Origin: Triplophysa rosa | Lineage: Eukaryota > Chordata > Actinopteri > Cypriniformes > Nemacheilidae | Direction of reading: 5' to 3' | NCBI RefSeq assembly: GCF_024868665.1 | Contig: NC_079906.1 | Span: 12,648,807-12,712,806, forward strand | Length of the DNA: 64,000 nucleotides | Shown here: piece after piece, positions 13,112 to 24,126 of the stretch | Position numbering within the stretch: position 1 is the stretch's first letter | Layout of the letters: each line of letters starts with the position of its first letter | Program-made: the position numbers and the translations under genes | Notes under the pieces: model-generated | Databases searched by the model: none | Told to the model about the DNA's origin: nothing | What the model saw: the letters and a program-made list of their open reading frames with translations, nothing else

Positions 13112-16100
13112 ATACTTTTCTATTTTCATTGCACTTCATTCTGCACTCTCTGTAAATCTGTAAACTGTAGATCTGCACTGTACTGAACTGTAGTGGGGTT
13201 ATTTGTAACTGCATGCATGTCGTGTGTGCAGGTTTGCTGAATGCTGGGACAGGACAGCTTGTTTTGGCTGGAGACCCCAAGCAGCTGGGGCCAATTCTGA
13301 GATCTCCTTTTGCCATTAAATATGGACTAGGTAAAAGACACATGCTTACAGATAATGTATAGGCTACATATACTGTACATATTTGTTTTGTGCACTGAGG
13401 CTTTTTGTGACATAATAAAAACCATCTTTTAGGGGCTTTTTGTAGATCCTGTTTAATAGATTGCTAACATAAATTAAGATTTTATTTAAACATTTTACAA
13501 TTGTAGCATATTGTGTTGTAAATACGAAGCATGAATGTTGATCTGTTACAGTATGTTTCCCTTCTGTAGGTCTTTCATTGCTTGAGAGGTTGATGACACA
13601 GAATAAACTTTATCAAAAAGGTGCAACAGGATATGACAACCGCTATGTCACCAAACTGCTAAAGAACTACAGGTAAAGTTTTAAGAATCTGAACTATCTG
13701 TCTGTGGTTGAGTTTTCAGAAACATAAAAAGCAGTCTGAAGGTCTTTTATTATGTATTGTAGTGGCTTGCCAGAAATTTGCCACTTCTGGTGGGAAAGTA
13801 TGTATGACACTACATTTGACTTAAACAAAATAATTTTATTGTGACAAAAGAAATCCACCCCAAAAAGTGCAGTCAATCCTAAGTAGGTCAACAAACTGTC
13901 TCCCTTTCCACTGCCTCAGCCACATCACTTCCTGTCTAAAATGGCTGCCTACAGAAAATTCAAGCAGGTGCAACCCCTCCCCCTTCACCCCAGGGGAGCC
14001 CTCGAGAACACAACAGAACAAAGAATCATGAACATTATAAACAAATGAACATTGTAGTGTATTATATGCAATATGTTATTTATGTTCATATCATAACTGC
14101 ATGGCTTCTACATGTGTTAATGAGCTACCTGTTATTAATAAACTCTCTGTCTCTGATTCTCTCTCGCTCTTTCTCTCCGCAGGTCTCATCCATCCATTCT
14201 GAAAGTTCCTAATGAGTTGTTCTATGATGGGGAGTTGATGGCATGTGCAGAAGAGATCAGCTCGAACCAATTCTGTGCCTGGGAGCATCTACCTAAAAGA
14301 GTATGAGACAGCTGTTATATATGAAGAACATCAAGAGTAGCTTTTATATAAAATCTGTTGTGTTGGCATTTATATGCTTGCTAGTAGCATCTAAAAGAAT
14401 CTGCAAAGGATACATGTGATGCTGTTTTATCATTGAGTTGAATGAGGTATTATTGTGGCAAATCGGCCTTCCAACGCAGAAAGAAATCTAGCAGACAAGA
14501 ATTCCAGATGCGAAGAGTTCAAAACATTATTTGCTCGAGCCAACAAAGTGAGATATTCATAAATCATCTGAAGTCATCTAACCAATGCACATCTGACTCC
14601 AAACTTTATACAGAAATCTCTTAATACAGAAATCTCAGGTTGTTTTTCACATTGTTCACCAATCAGACTTCACATGATATCATCTTTTTATTAGCCTTGC
14701 CACTTTTATATTTTAATCCGGCCTACATGGCCCATCCTCTTTGCGCTCGCTACAGTTATATTTTTGTCTCTCTTTCTTGGAATTAATCGTGGCGAGTGCT
14801 TCCCAAAATTAAAAAAACAAACAAACATATCATATGCCCTTTAACATATACTCTTCAAATGCTATTGAACAGATACATGATTTACCATTATGTTTTCCAC
14901 AGTCAATTACTCCGGCTAAAACATTGTGAAACAACCCAGTAACAACCCAGTGTTCGTGACTTAGTGTAATAAAATATAGAAATGTATACTGGTGTACGTG
15001 CAGTTCATGACTTAGTGTAATAAAATATATGGTGTGTGTGCAGTTCGTGTTCAAGTACTCGAACTCATACATGAGGCCTATAACTAAATGTGCAATATTA
15101 TATGAGATAATCCACCATAGTATCTAAATAGGGGAGATAATAGATAGGCTTTAGAACAGAGCTTCTGTTTGATACACCTGTGTCCTGGTTTCATTTTGAA
15201 ACAAAGGGATGGGAAAGCCATCATTATCAGTTACACCCTCCACATCAAGTTCTTGAGGAATGTGAAGGCCGAAACAGAGATAACTTCCTTTCCAAGCTTG
15301 TGTGTTTTATCTACTTTTTACACATGCTTCCCCTCTACTCTGCTGCATTTTCAGGACTTCCCTGTGATTTTCCATGGAGTGATTGGGAAGGACGACAGAG
15401 AGTCCAACAGTCCCTCGTTCTTCAACACCTTTGAAATTGACGTCATCATGGAATACCTGGAGAAGCTGCTCCTGACACAGGGCAAGAAGGGAATTGCCAA
15501 ATTGTCCCCTAAAGAGATTGGCATTATCGCCCCGTACAGGAAGCAGGTGAAAATGGCTCTTTAATAGCCCATGGGTGAGATGACACCTGGAATTTGAAAT
15601 AATCTATCATCTGGGAAAAAATAATTTGGTCACCGATTGGCCTTCCTGAGGAGGAATTCATGACACAACTAGATATATAATCAACTTCATTCATTGTTTT
15701 TACAGGTGGAGAAAATCAGCAAAGTCATCAAAATAAAGTTTAAATCCTTGATGGGCATTGAAGAGCTCATGGTCAGTCTAAATCTAAGCTCTACAAACAC
15801 TCAGTTGTGTGTTCTTGTCTAAAGCTTGCTACAGACTGTACGATTTTGGGCTGTCCCAGACGAAAGATGACAACCGTGGCGATTTCTGTGGTAGTGGCTC
15901 CTAAACGCTGGTCCTATAGGACAGTGAGAGAGACTGAAAGACGGCCGTGGTCAGGGTCTTGCGATCAAAGACAGCCTGCAATCCTTTTATGGTAGTATCA
16001 GAAACCTAGCTTGTTCGTACGACCTACGCCTACTGAGTAGCTAGAATTGGCTAGAATCTAACTTTATGTCTAGGTGAAATTCGTAGTCAGTCGGTGGAAC

Positions 16101-17121
16101 ACACAGAAGTTCTGGATCCAGGGAGCCAAGAATGACACAGACACAGAAGTGCAGTTCACTCAAGTCTCAATCTTTATTGAGTACAGGTCCATTATATAGG
16201 AATATATGAGGAAATGGTGTAATACTCTGACCCAGACACTTAGGACAGATGGAAAATCACAAAACATGGATGTTAGTATTTCTGCTTAGGTTCACATTTC
16301 TTGAGTTCCCTGTTCTCTCCGTCTGGAACATACTGATAAGGGCATAGCCACTTCAACTCGTAATTCTGGGTGACTTTTATGTGAGGTCAACATGTACCAT
16401 ATGCATATGTATTGAGAAACCCATGGGATACATAAACAGGACATAACATAATATTTATGTTGGAATTAAAGAGTAGGACACAGGCAAAAAGAATCTCACA
16501 GTAGCCAATAAAAATGCAACATGAAATGACGTATTGACATGGCAATAAATGGAGGCCCTTGAGGCAAAAAATTAAAAAAGATAATAATATTGCTCTCTTC
16601 CGCTGCAACCTCTTCTTTTGTTTCCAGCACACATGAAAAGCACAACTGCCAAAGTGCCATTCATGTTGCTGTGTTTGTTTACAATTTACGCACGCTGATG
16701 ACGTTTTTTAACTTGCGCCGTATAGCCTAAGTTTCAGGAGGTGTCATCATCGTACAGTGTACATGCATGTCGTTCCCAAGTTTATTAGATCCATGTCGCG
16801 CAGTGTGACCTGTCATTATATTATAAGATCGCTGAAATCGCACAGTCTGTAGCAGGCTTAAAGGAGTAGTTCACTTTCAAAACACATTTTCATGATAATT
16901 TACTCACCCCCATGTCATCCAAGATGTTTATGTATTTGTTGGGGAGTCCACTATATGGAGAAAAATCCTGCAATGTTTTCATCAAAAACCTTATTTTCTT
17001 TTCGACTAAAGAAACAAATACATAAACATCTTGGATGACATGGGGGTGAGTAAATTATCACGATAATGTATTTTGAAAGTGAACTACTCCTTTAAGTCAG
17101 GACAGATGAACTAAAAACAAC

Positions 17122-17199
<78 letters not shown>

Positions 17200-18319
17200 A
17201 TGCGTGCGTGCGTGTGCTGTGCGTGTGTGTGCGTGTGTGTGTGTGTGTAGGTTGGTTCAGTGGAAGAATTTCAAGGCCAGGAGAGGAAAGTGATCATTGT
17301 GTCAACTGTTCGCAGTAGCAAGGAGAACATCACTTTTGATGAAAAATTCAACATTGGGTTCCTCAAAAGTGAGAAGGTAATGTAGATCACACACACACTG
17401 GGCAGCACATCACACAGTGTTTGTGGCATTTTTGCATTGTGTTGGATTTGACCACATCATTGGGGAGTGCATGCATCCCTCTCTTCTCCAGAGATTCAAT
17501 GTGGCGGTGACGAGAGCCAAAGCTCTGCTGATTATAGTGGGAAACCCCATCATTCTACAGACAGATACAAACTGGGGCAGGTATGTCTTCTTTTAAATTA
17601 AAATGCATAGAAAAAATCCTGGTCTGTTTGTGAGTTGTTAATTTTGTACATTTGTGTTTGTAGATTTATTAAATACTGCAAAGAGGAGGGAGGTTATACC
17701 GGATATGATATTTCCAGCATGAAGGAAACGGATAAAGTTGTTGATCATTTGCTTGCTCTTGATATGCGCGCACTGGTGCTTGGTAAGACAAGGCCCTACC
17801 CGATGTCTTGTTTATTAAAGAATAATTTCTGGGATTTTTAGCTTGGTGTAAAATTGAGTTATTTTAGTTTTGCAAACATAAGATTAACTTGATGCTGTCT
17901 TTGGTCAAATGTATTTAAGTATTTTATTTTAAAATATTTTCAGATTTATTTAGCACACTAGCAATCACGTTTCTAGTGCTTGTATGCACACAATTTAGTT
18001 GTATATTTAGTTGTACAGGGTTTGAACTTAACTAAGAAGGAAGATTTGCACATCACTTCCGGTATATGCATGACATTTGTGTGCAAAAATGATTGGACTA
18101 TATTTTTTAGTTTAAATTAATATTACATATTTAAAAACATGAAATAGATTAAGCTGTTACTCAGCATTTGATCCCATGCATAAAAACGTATCAAAATACT
18201 GTACTGTCCTTTATGGTTAAGATGACTTGTTAACTATTGCCTTATGTCTCCTCCTAGTGGAAACAGAGGAGAGTGTCGTCCAACAATATGTGAATCCTTG
18301 TTGGAGACATGAACACTGA
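6086..18319 (+). CDS. mov10: MOV10-type RNA helicase, copy B, complete (22 coding exons)
   Basis: Exons: 6086-6234, 6333-6435, 7902-8107, 9235-9473, 9603-9846, 9991-10125, 10693-10855, 10938-11092, 11759-11932, 12019-12166, 12342-12509, 12731-12828, 12939-13036, 13232-13330, 13570-13672, 14183-14300, 15355-15546, 15706-15771, 17251-17376, 17492-17580, 17664-17782, 18258-18319 (TGA). All introns are GT-AG and phases match, giving 1017 codons plus stop, close to the roughly 1000 residues of vertebrate MOV10. Helicase motifs: GPPGTGKT (about 556-563), [12 protein letters not shown] (Ia), DEAGHA (about 678), [10 protein letters not shown] (III), [10 protein letters not shown] (V), [13 protein letters not shown] (VI, from about 929). 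The family is a UPF1-like 5'-3' RNA helicase of P-bodies and stress granules that restrains retroelements and works with Argonaute. Exon 18 lacks two codons relative to C. Exon 11 uses a weak donor (GTTGGT), as C does. No disabling mutation seen. Confidence 0.93.
7516..7720. mobile_element. TA-flanked MITE with CACTGTAAAA ends (mov10 B intron 2)
   Basis: Starts CACTGTAAAAGAAAAC, ends TTTTTTTACAGTG, with TA on each side (7514-7515, 7721-7722). AT-rich interior, no ORF. It shares terminal sequence with the 911-bp element at 55675-56585. Confidence 0.7.
8831..9198. mobile_element. GTGACCCTGG-ended MITE, mov10 B intron 3
   Basis: Begins GTGACCCTGGATCAC and ends TTGTCCAGGGTCAC. Its interior matches the copy at 10208-10639 over most of its length (for example GTAGCACGGGAACATTTTTA). 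Absent from the equivalent intron of copy C. Abundant cyprinid repeat type, no coding capacity. Confidence 0.75.
10208..10639. mobile_element. Second copy of the TGACCCTGG MITE, mov10 B intron 6
   Basis: Begins TGACCCTGGATCACAAAACC and ends GTTGTCCATGGTCAC, flanked by ATTTG at 10203-10207 and 10640-10644. Copy C has the single site GCATATTTGCATC near 50063-50075, so this is a B-specific insertion with a visible empty site. Confidence 0.8.
12903..12933. repeat. (TG)n microsatellite abutting splice acceptor of mov10 B exon 13
   Basis: About fifteen TG units run almost directly into TTGTAG, the acceptor of exon 13 (exon starts 12939). There is no normal pyrimidine tract next to the acceptor. 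Confidence 0.9.
13053..13111. repeat. (TC)n/(AC)n microsatellite just after mov10 B exon 13 donor
   Basis: A TC run followed by AC dinucleotides lies within 20-75 bp of the exon 13 donor (GT at 13037). The same compound repeat occurs, longer, at 53664-53779 in copy C, so it predates the duplication. Confidence 0.9.
13765..14050. mobile_element. Unclassified insertion in mov10 B intron 15
   Basis: A 286-bp segment is bracketed by the 9-bp direct repeat ATTGTAGTG (13756-13764 and 14051-14059). The corresponding intron of copy C is only 143 bp and lacks it. No terminal inverted repeat or coding sequence recognised; it might be an LTR-like fragment. Confidence 0.4.
14951..15054. repeat. Short imperfect tandem duplication, mov10 B intron 16
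   Basis: The string GACTTAGTGTAATAAAATAT occurs twice about 50 bp apart with similar flanks (GTGCAGTTC). Minor direct duplication in non-coding DNA. Confidence 0.6.
15823..16858. mobile_element. PIF/Harbinger-like TIR element, mov10 B intron 18
   Basis: Ends are AGCTTGCTACAGACTGTACG and the inverse of AGCCTGCTACAGACTGTGCG, flanked by TAA on both sides (15820-15822, 16859-16861). A 3-bp TAA duplication suits PIF/Harbinger. The 1.04-kb interior carries no transposase. A segment near 16130-16200 with TTTATTGAGTACAGG may be part of another insert. Absent from intron 18 of copy C. Confidence 0.7.
16858..17095. mobile_element. MITE with about 80-bp near-perfect inverted repeats
   Basis: The left arm from 16858 (TTAAAGGAGTAGTTCACTTT) and the right arm ending 17095 are inverted copies over about 80 bp, including CCATGTCATCCAAGATG. 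A short spacer lies between. It abuts the right end of the neighbouring Harbinger-like element. No ORF of its own. Confidence 0.85.
17123..17250. repeat. Compound (TG)n(TGCG)n microsatellite running into mov10 B exon 19 acceptor
   Basis: About 127 bp of TG and TGCG units end in GTGTGTAG, which is the splice acceptor of exon 19 (exon starts 17251). Copy C has only a short TG run here (57733-57740), so the array expanded in B. Confidence 0.95.
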
Positions 18320-18806
18320 AGTGCAGATAATTCTCAAAGCCCCACCTCTTCAACCACCCGCCACTGTGCAACACTGAAACCTTAATGAAGTGTTTCATTT
18401 TAAAGTTGACATATTTTAGGTAATTATTAGGTAGTTATTTTGTGTGTAAGAATGAAATATATAAATGCACATACGGTGAATAAGACTATTTCCCAGATTG
18501 TATTCTAGACACAATGATAAAGCTCATCCAGTGATGAACAGGCAGTCATGCAATGACAGGGTAACACGTGTAAGCCTTAATTTAATATTGTGTGATCATT
18601 TATTGTGGTAATGACGGGCTGCACAGATGTTAATGCGCAATAAATGACTGTCACTGTTTGTTTTAGAGTGGATTTTGTTTGTGTTCTTGTTGTCTTAAAC
18701 CTGCGGTACAATGACAATGTCTTGATAAACCAAAAACGAAGCAAATGCTGGAAAATAACATGTATAATATCTTGGACCAATGATTTGTCAATTCAAGTTT
18801 TTCAAA
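18320..18806. other. 3' flank of mov10 B, shared with copy C
   Basis: Sequences at 18320-18345 and 18500-18806 align with 58624-58650 and 59030-59336 downstream of copy C, so the duplication unit included 3' flank. AATAAA at 18639-18644 is a candidate polyadenylation signal; the C copy reads GATGAA at that place. Confidence 0.6.
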
Positions 18807-18808
18807 TA

Positions 18809-19261
18809 CACTGACCAAAATTTAAACGCAACACTCCACTCCTAAAGGAGTGGACCAACATTCCACAGGCCACAATCAACAACCTGATCAACTCTATGCG
18901 AAGGAGATGTGTTGCACTGCGTGAGGCAAATGGTGGTCACACCAGATACTGACTGCTTTTTGGACCCCCAATACAGTAAAACTGCACATTTTAAGGTGGC
19001 CTTTTATTGTGGCCAGCCTAAGGCACACCTGTGCAATAATCATGCTGTCTAATCAGCATCTTGAAATGCCACACCTGTGAGGTGGATGGATAATCTCGGC
19101 AAAGGAGAAGTGCTCACTAACACAGATTTAGACAGATTTGTGAACAACATTTGAGAGAAATAGGCCTTTTGTGTTCATAGAAAAAGTCTTCGATCTTTGA
19201 GTTCAGCTCATGAAAAATGGGGGCAAAAACAAAAGTGTTGCGTTTATAATTTTGGTCAGTG
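18809..19261. mobile_element. Tc1/mariner-like non-autonomous TIR element, TA duplication
   Basis: Ends are CACTGACCAAAATTTAAACG and the inverse (CGTTTATAATTTTGGTCAGTG), with TA on both sides (18807-18808, 19262-19263). 453 bp, no transposase. The B and C 3' flanks resume alignment on both sides, and copy C has the single TA at 59337-59338. Confidence 0.9.
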
Positions 19262-19263
19262 TA

Positions 19264-20860
19264 CATAGCAGTGGATTTCTTCATGTGATTATACAGCATA
19301 TGGCGCTACCTGCTGGATATTGGGAGTACTGCTAAATGCGACACTTCCATAAGTGCGATAACTTTCAGGGTATGTAAGTAACCATAGCAACTTACTCTCT
19401 GAAGATAACCTGCTCCGGAGCAGGTTATGTTCCAGGGTTAGTTCATTTTAAGGAAATGTTACTACGCTTTAGGGGTTGTCTGCGCATGTTTGCGCTTTTA
19501 ATGAGCGTCAAGTGGGAGTGGAAGCACAGATTGCGTATAATATATTCTAATTTTACAGCAATATTACAATTACATTTCCAATATCACCAATCGCAATTCA
19601 GCATTCACAACTAATTTTATTATTAACTTTATTATTTAACCTTTTAAAATGAAATAATCTTTCATCTTTAATAAAATAATGTAAGCTGTTATTGTTAACT
19701 TTATGTATTTATATTGAATACTGTATTTCCTTTTAATTAGGTTTATTAAAACATCTCCAAATATCACTGGATGAATATGCACACCTTACAAGGTTTAAGG
19801 TTATTAAAGTTTTTCATACTGACTGTATTCCTTAAAAATGTCTTTCTGATCCTCAGCCTCCTCTTACAGTTTAGTATTGAGAGGCCTTTCTCCAAATTAC
19901 AATTAGCATTTCAGGATAGGCCGTTTCCACCTCTTTTAACATTTGGAAAGCCATGGCCTTTTAGCTAACAAAGTCAAACCAAAAAATGAAAATGGATATT
20001 TTTGAAATACATTCATTTAAAATGGATATATTACATGACATATTGGACATGTAACTGTGGGCCTAACGTTTCATTCTCTACCCCTGTCACAGCAGACCTT
20101 CATCCTCTAATGCAAATGAAGTATCATGGTTAATGTGTACTGAAGTGTTAAACAAGATTTTTTAAAGATTATGACAACTGTAGTTTCTACAATTAAAGGA
20201 GTCTCCATTAATATGACTACATCAGCAACCGTTCAAAATAAAGCTGATACATTGCAAAGTCAGTTTTTACAAAACCAAATAAAAGTAGTTTTTAAAGGAA
20301 CAAATTAGAGGTTAAATATACAGCCTACACAATATACTGGTAGAAAACCATACACATGCTAAATTAATTGTTACAAACATCTCAACAAATCTAACAGAGA
20401 ACGCCATGAAGAATATATATTTTAAATATCTTAGTATAAAAATACTTATATATACAGTAGTAGCCTAAATATATCTAAACTATCTTTATTTAATAGCATT
20501 TATACTTTTCGAAACGTACAAATTCAATTACACAATATTTGTGTTTTTACTTAGCACTTTATACTCTGATGCAGATTTAAATCTTTTGAGCAAAAAACCC
20601 CTGATTTATAATGTTGTTTCATGGTCAAAACATGTAAGCTTCTTAACCGTTTCCATGGTGACTCGTGAAATCTGTGATCCATTGACAATGTATTCATGTT
20701 CTTCCTGTGAGCGAGTGTTAACTCTGGGTATCTTTCGTGAGGTTGATTAAACTTACTCTTCAAACGTGTTCTGGAACCGACATACCCCGAGTAAGCAAGG
20801 TTTGGATTCATCAACCCAGAGTTCAGGGTTTAGCTGACGATAAGTTAACTCCTCTCCTTG
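19264..20860. other. Repeat-derived spacer without genes
   Basis: 19264-19330 is the shared 3' flank. 19360-19500 and 20690-20860 carry palindromic GAGCAGGTTATG / AACTCTGGGT-type segments like those at 24130-24260, consistent with decayed Harbinger-type MITE ends. The middle (19550-20530) is AT-rich with no recognisable element and no credible ORF. Confidence 0.4.
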
Positions 20861-20864
20861 TGCT

Positions 20865-23332
20865 GTAACCTTGCTGCGGTGGAGAGGCTTGCTCGCTTTA
20901 AAGACCCTAAGAGCTGGAGGGAGCATCTGGCCCCTAGTAGGTCCAACCACACCAGATTGGTCTTAGGCGAGTAGCCAGACAAAAGACAGCACACCGGTCC
21001 TCCAGGTTGGGGGTTGGGCGTGGCGCTAACAACGCCACCCCGTAAAAAAGATACTGTTACAGAAACTACAATGAGCAAACCCATCGACACCTGGCCCATA
21101 GCAGGTCCCAGCCACTCTTTGAGTGGCAGTATGGCCACCCCTGATGAAAGCCGAAAGGAAGTCAGGTGTGTGATGGAGGGACTGCTTGGGCAAAAGACCA
21201 AATGGACATGGAATGTCCGAATCATGTATGATACCTCCAAGACAGCACAAGTCCTCAGTGAAATGAAGAGATACCACCTGTACATCCTGGGGATAAGTGA
21301 AAGTCATTGGAAGGGCTCCGGACGCCAAGTTCTGCTAGATGGATCTGTCATTCTCCACTCAGGCCATGAGAATGCCCATACACATGGAGTAGCCATTATT
21401 ATCTCTATGGAGTAAGCCAAAACCCTGCTGGAGTGGGAGCCAGTAAGTAAAAGACTGATCAGAGTGCGCCTCAACTCTAAGTTCTGCAACTCACCATCTT
21501 GCTCCAAATGGCAGTCTCTAAGGTACCCCAGCACGACATGCTTCTGATAACTGGCGACATGAATGCCAAAGTGGGAACCGACAATTCCAACTACGAGAGG
21601 GCAATGGGCACACATGGGCGTGGAACAAGAAACAACAATGGTGAACGCCTTGTTGATTTCTGCTTGAACAACAACCTGGTCATTGGTGGAACTATTTTTC
21701 CACACAAGAACATCCACAAGCTCACATGGAAGTCGCCTGAAGGTAGAACCATCAACCAAATTGACCACATCATAATTAATGGAAAGTGGCACAGGTCACT
21801 ACAAGATGTGAAGGCATATCGGGGTGCAGATGCCTACAGCGACCACTACCTGCTCGTTGCCACCATCAAACTCAAATTGAAGAGGTTGGTGCCACAAGGC
21901 CAGCGGCAGAAGATGCTGAATATTGCAAAGCTCCAGTATCCAAAGAAAAACAAGGAATTTGTGCTGGAACTGAGAAACCGCTTTAGCACACTAGATGCTA
22001 CCTCTGTAACAGAAGTGCCCACTGTAAACCATAAATGGAATATCATCAAGAATACATATTCTGAAACAGCACAAAGGTCCTTGGCTTTAAACAAAGAGGG
22101 GCCAAGGAATGGATATCAGCTAACACCTGGCAGAAAATTGAGGAGAGGAAACAGCTAAAAGCAAAGCGACTGAACCTCAAGTCCCAACAGCTAATTGAAA
22201 AATCCAAGTTGGCCTATAAAAACAAGAACAGAGAAGTGAAGAGGAGTGCAAGGAGAGACAAGAGGGCTTTTACAGAAAACCTGGCAAAGGAGGCAGAGAA
22301 AGCCGCAGCCTTTGGGAACCTGGGGACAGTATATAAGATTACTAAACGACTTTATTATATTAGGGATAAGAATGGCAACATCTGTTCATCAGAACACGAG
22401 CAAGCAGCCAGATGGGTCCAACATTTCCAGGAAGTGCTCAACCACCCTGAACCAGAACAACCTGCCAACATCATAACAACAGATGACATCATAGATATTA
22501 ACATCAGCCCCCCCTGACCTTGCTGAGGTTAAAACCGCCATCTTATCACTAAAGTCTGGCAAGGCATGTGGACTGGATGCCATTGACACCAGGCTCAGAC
22601 AAAAACAAGCAAGCTTCAGGAAAGGAAGAGGGTGTATGGACCAGATCTTTGCACTGCGAAACATTCTAGAGCAGTGTTTAGAATGGAACACACCCCTGTA
22701 CATCAACTTTGTAGATTTCAAGAAAGCCTTTGACCGTGTCCATCGGAACGCTCTCTGGAAGATACTTCACTACTATGCAATACCACCCAAGATAATTAGA
22801 ATCATAAAAGTCTTTTATAAAAAGTTTGAGTGTAGTGTCCCTATGGGTACCACTCTTACTGACTGGTTTCCAGTACAGTCCGGAGTGAGACAGGGGTGCA
22901 TCATCTCTCCCATCCTCTTCTTACTTGCAATAGACTGGATCACAACCATAGACTGGATCACAACCAACACAACAGCAGACAAACCCAGAGGCATCCAGTG
23001 GACCCTGTCATCTCAGCTGGAAGACCTTGACTTTGCAGGCGATCTTGCTCTCCTTTCAACAAATCACTCCAAATGCAATCGAAAACTGACAGGCTCAACA
23101 AATATGCCAAACAGGTGGGATTTAACATCAACACTTCCAAAACTCAAGTGGTGTACATAAACTCCACCCCCACAGCACCCATCCATGTGAATGGAGCACT
23201 ACTTGAGTTTGTGGAAGACTTCACCTACCTTGGCAGCCTTATCAGCAAGAACAGCGCAGTGCATAAGGACATAAGAGCAAGGCTGGGAAAGGCTCAGGGT
23301 GCCTTTTCCCAATTCCGTTCCATCTAGAGGTC
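20865..23332 (+). mobile_element. RTE-type (BovB/CFDP2-like) LINE, degenerate
   Basis: A G/C-richer 5' UTR (20865-21010) leads to broken frames for an APE endonuclease: NVRIMYDTSKTAQVLSEMKR at about 21215-21275, ITGDMNAKVG at about 21550-21580, NQIDHIIIN and YSDHYLL at about 21755-21850. Coiled linker sequence (22209-22517) and reverse transcriptase follow: INFVDFKKAFDRVH (about 22700-22745), SGVRQGCIISPILF (about 22875-22920), LDFAGDLALLS (about 23025-23060) and YLGSLIS. The catalytic FADD is FAGD, about 18 bases are duplicated (IDWITTIDWITT), the segment between the linker and the first RT motifs is deleted near 22590, and several frameshifts are present. Non-functional. The 3' end is interrupted by the LTR-like repeat starting at 23334. 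Confidence 0.85.
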
Positions 23333-23441
23333 TTGTGGAGTGCAATAAACGAGGAGACAAAAAAAAAGATGTGTCGGGTCCGCTTACTCTCCACTTTAAT
23401 ATAACTCTCACACCGAACAGCGAGTCAAGTAAACCACAGCA
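23269..23441. repeat. Left copy of a 170-bp direct repeat flanking an assembly gap
   Basis: Nearly identical to 23845-24017, including the LINE 3' end and the start of an LTR-like sequence. See the right copy and the N at 23844. Confidence 0.95.
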
Positions 23442-23559
23442 GTGTGAGTGACGTGACGTTAGTCCAAAACAAGTCAAGAGTAATCGATCAAACGCTTCAA
23501 TCTACGCTGAACCAATAGTAGGCAAGACCAACCCATCTAATTATCATACAAGACACAGA

Positions 23560-23775
23560 AAAGTAAGAATAAATTCAAGAATAAACAAATAAACGTGGAA
23601 ATAAATACATGCGATAATAAATAAATATAAAAATAAATAAACGTATAAATAAATAAATGTAAAAATAAAAAGAAATGGTAAATAAAATAATCTAAAAATA
23701 AATAATAATAATAATAATAATAAATAATTTAAAAATGGACACAAAAAATAATAAATCAATTTAAAAAATTTAAAG
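23560..23775. repeat. AT-rich simple repeat (AAAT/AAT)n
   Basis: Dense AAATAAATAAAT and an (AAT) run near 23700-23722. Low complexity; the long reading frame on the opposite strand is an artefact of it. Confidence 0.9.
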
Positions 23776-23843
23776 AAAAGTTAAAGCTAAGATCAATAAT
23801 AGCTAAAACGAATTATTTTGTTTTATCAAACCATTCATTCCTT

Positions 23844-23844
23844 N
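23844..23844. other. Ambiguous base N, probable assembly junction
   Basis: This is the only N I noticed in the window. The sequence immediately to its right restarts a segment already present at 23269. Confidence 0.9.
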
Positions 23845-24122
23845 ACATAAGAGCAAGGCTGGGAAAGGCTCAGGGTGCCTTTTCCCAATTCCGTTCCATC
23901 TAGAGGTCTTGTGGAGTGCAATAAACGAGGAGACAAAAACGAAGATGTGTCGGGTCCGCTTACTCTCCACTTTAATATAACTCTCACACCGAACAGCGAG
24001 TCAAGTAAACCACAGCACACACATCACAAACCGGAACAACACAACACAACTAACTCCTCCCTCCCTTAAAGGTACAGTACCTTGGTGAACGTCTCCTCTC
24101 GTATTACTTGTGGTTCGCCACA
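23845..24122. mobile_element. Right copy of the direct repeat and putative solo LTR
   Basis: 23845-24017 repeats 23269-23441. Within it, 23910-24122 starts TGTGGAGTGC and ends GGTTCGCCACA, flanked by GTCT on both sides (23906-23909, 24123-24126), and contains an AATAAA. This is the outline of a 213-bp solo LTR inserted in the LINE end. Family not identified. Confidence 0.5.
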
Positions 24123-24126
24123 GTCT

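Noticed and set aside
17124..17318. Cys/Val-rich ORF starting MCVCVCVC
   Set aside because: Translation of a TG/TGCG microsatellite that runs into mov10 B exon 19 in the wrong frame.
23544..23759. Leu/Phe/Tyr-rich ORF resembling membrane segments
   Set aside because: Produced by AAAT/AAT simple sequence on the opposite strand; no conserved motif.
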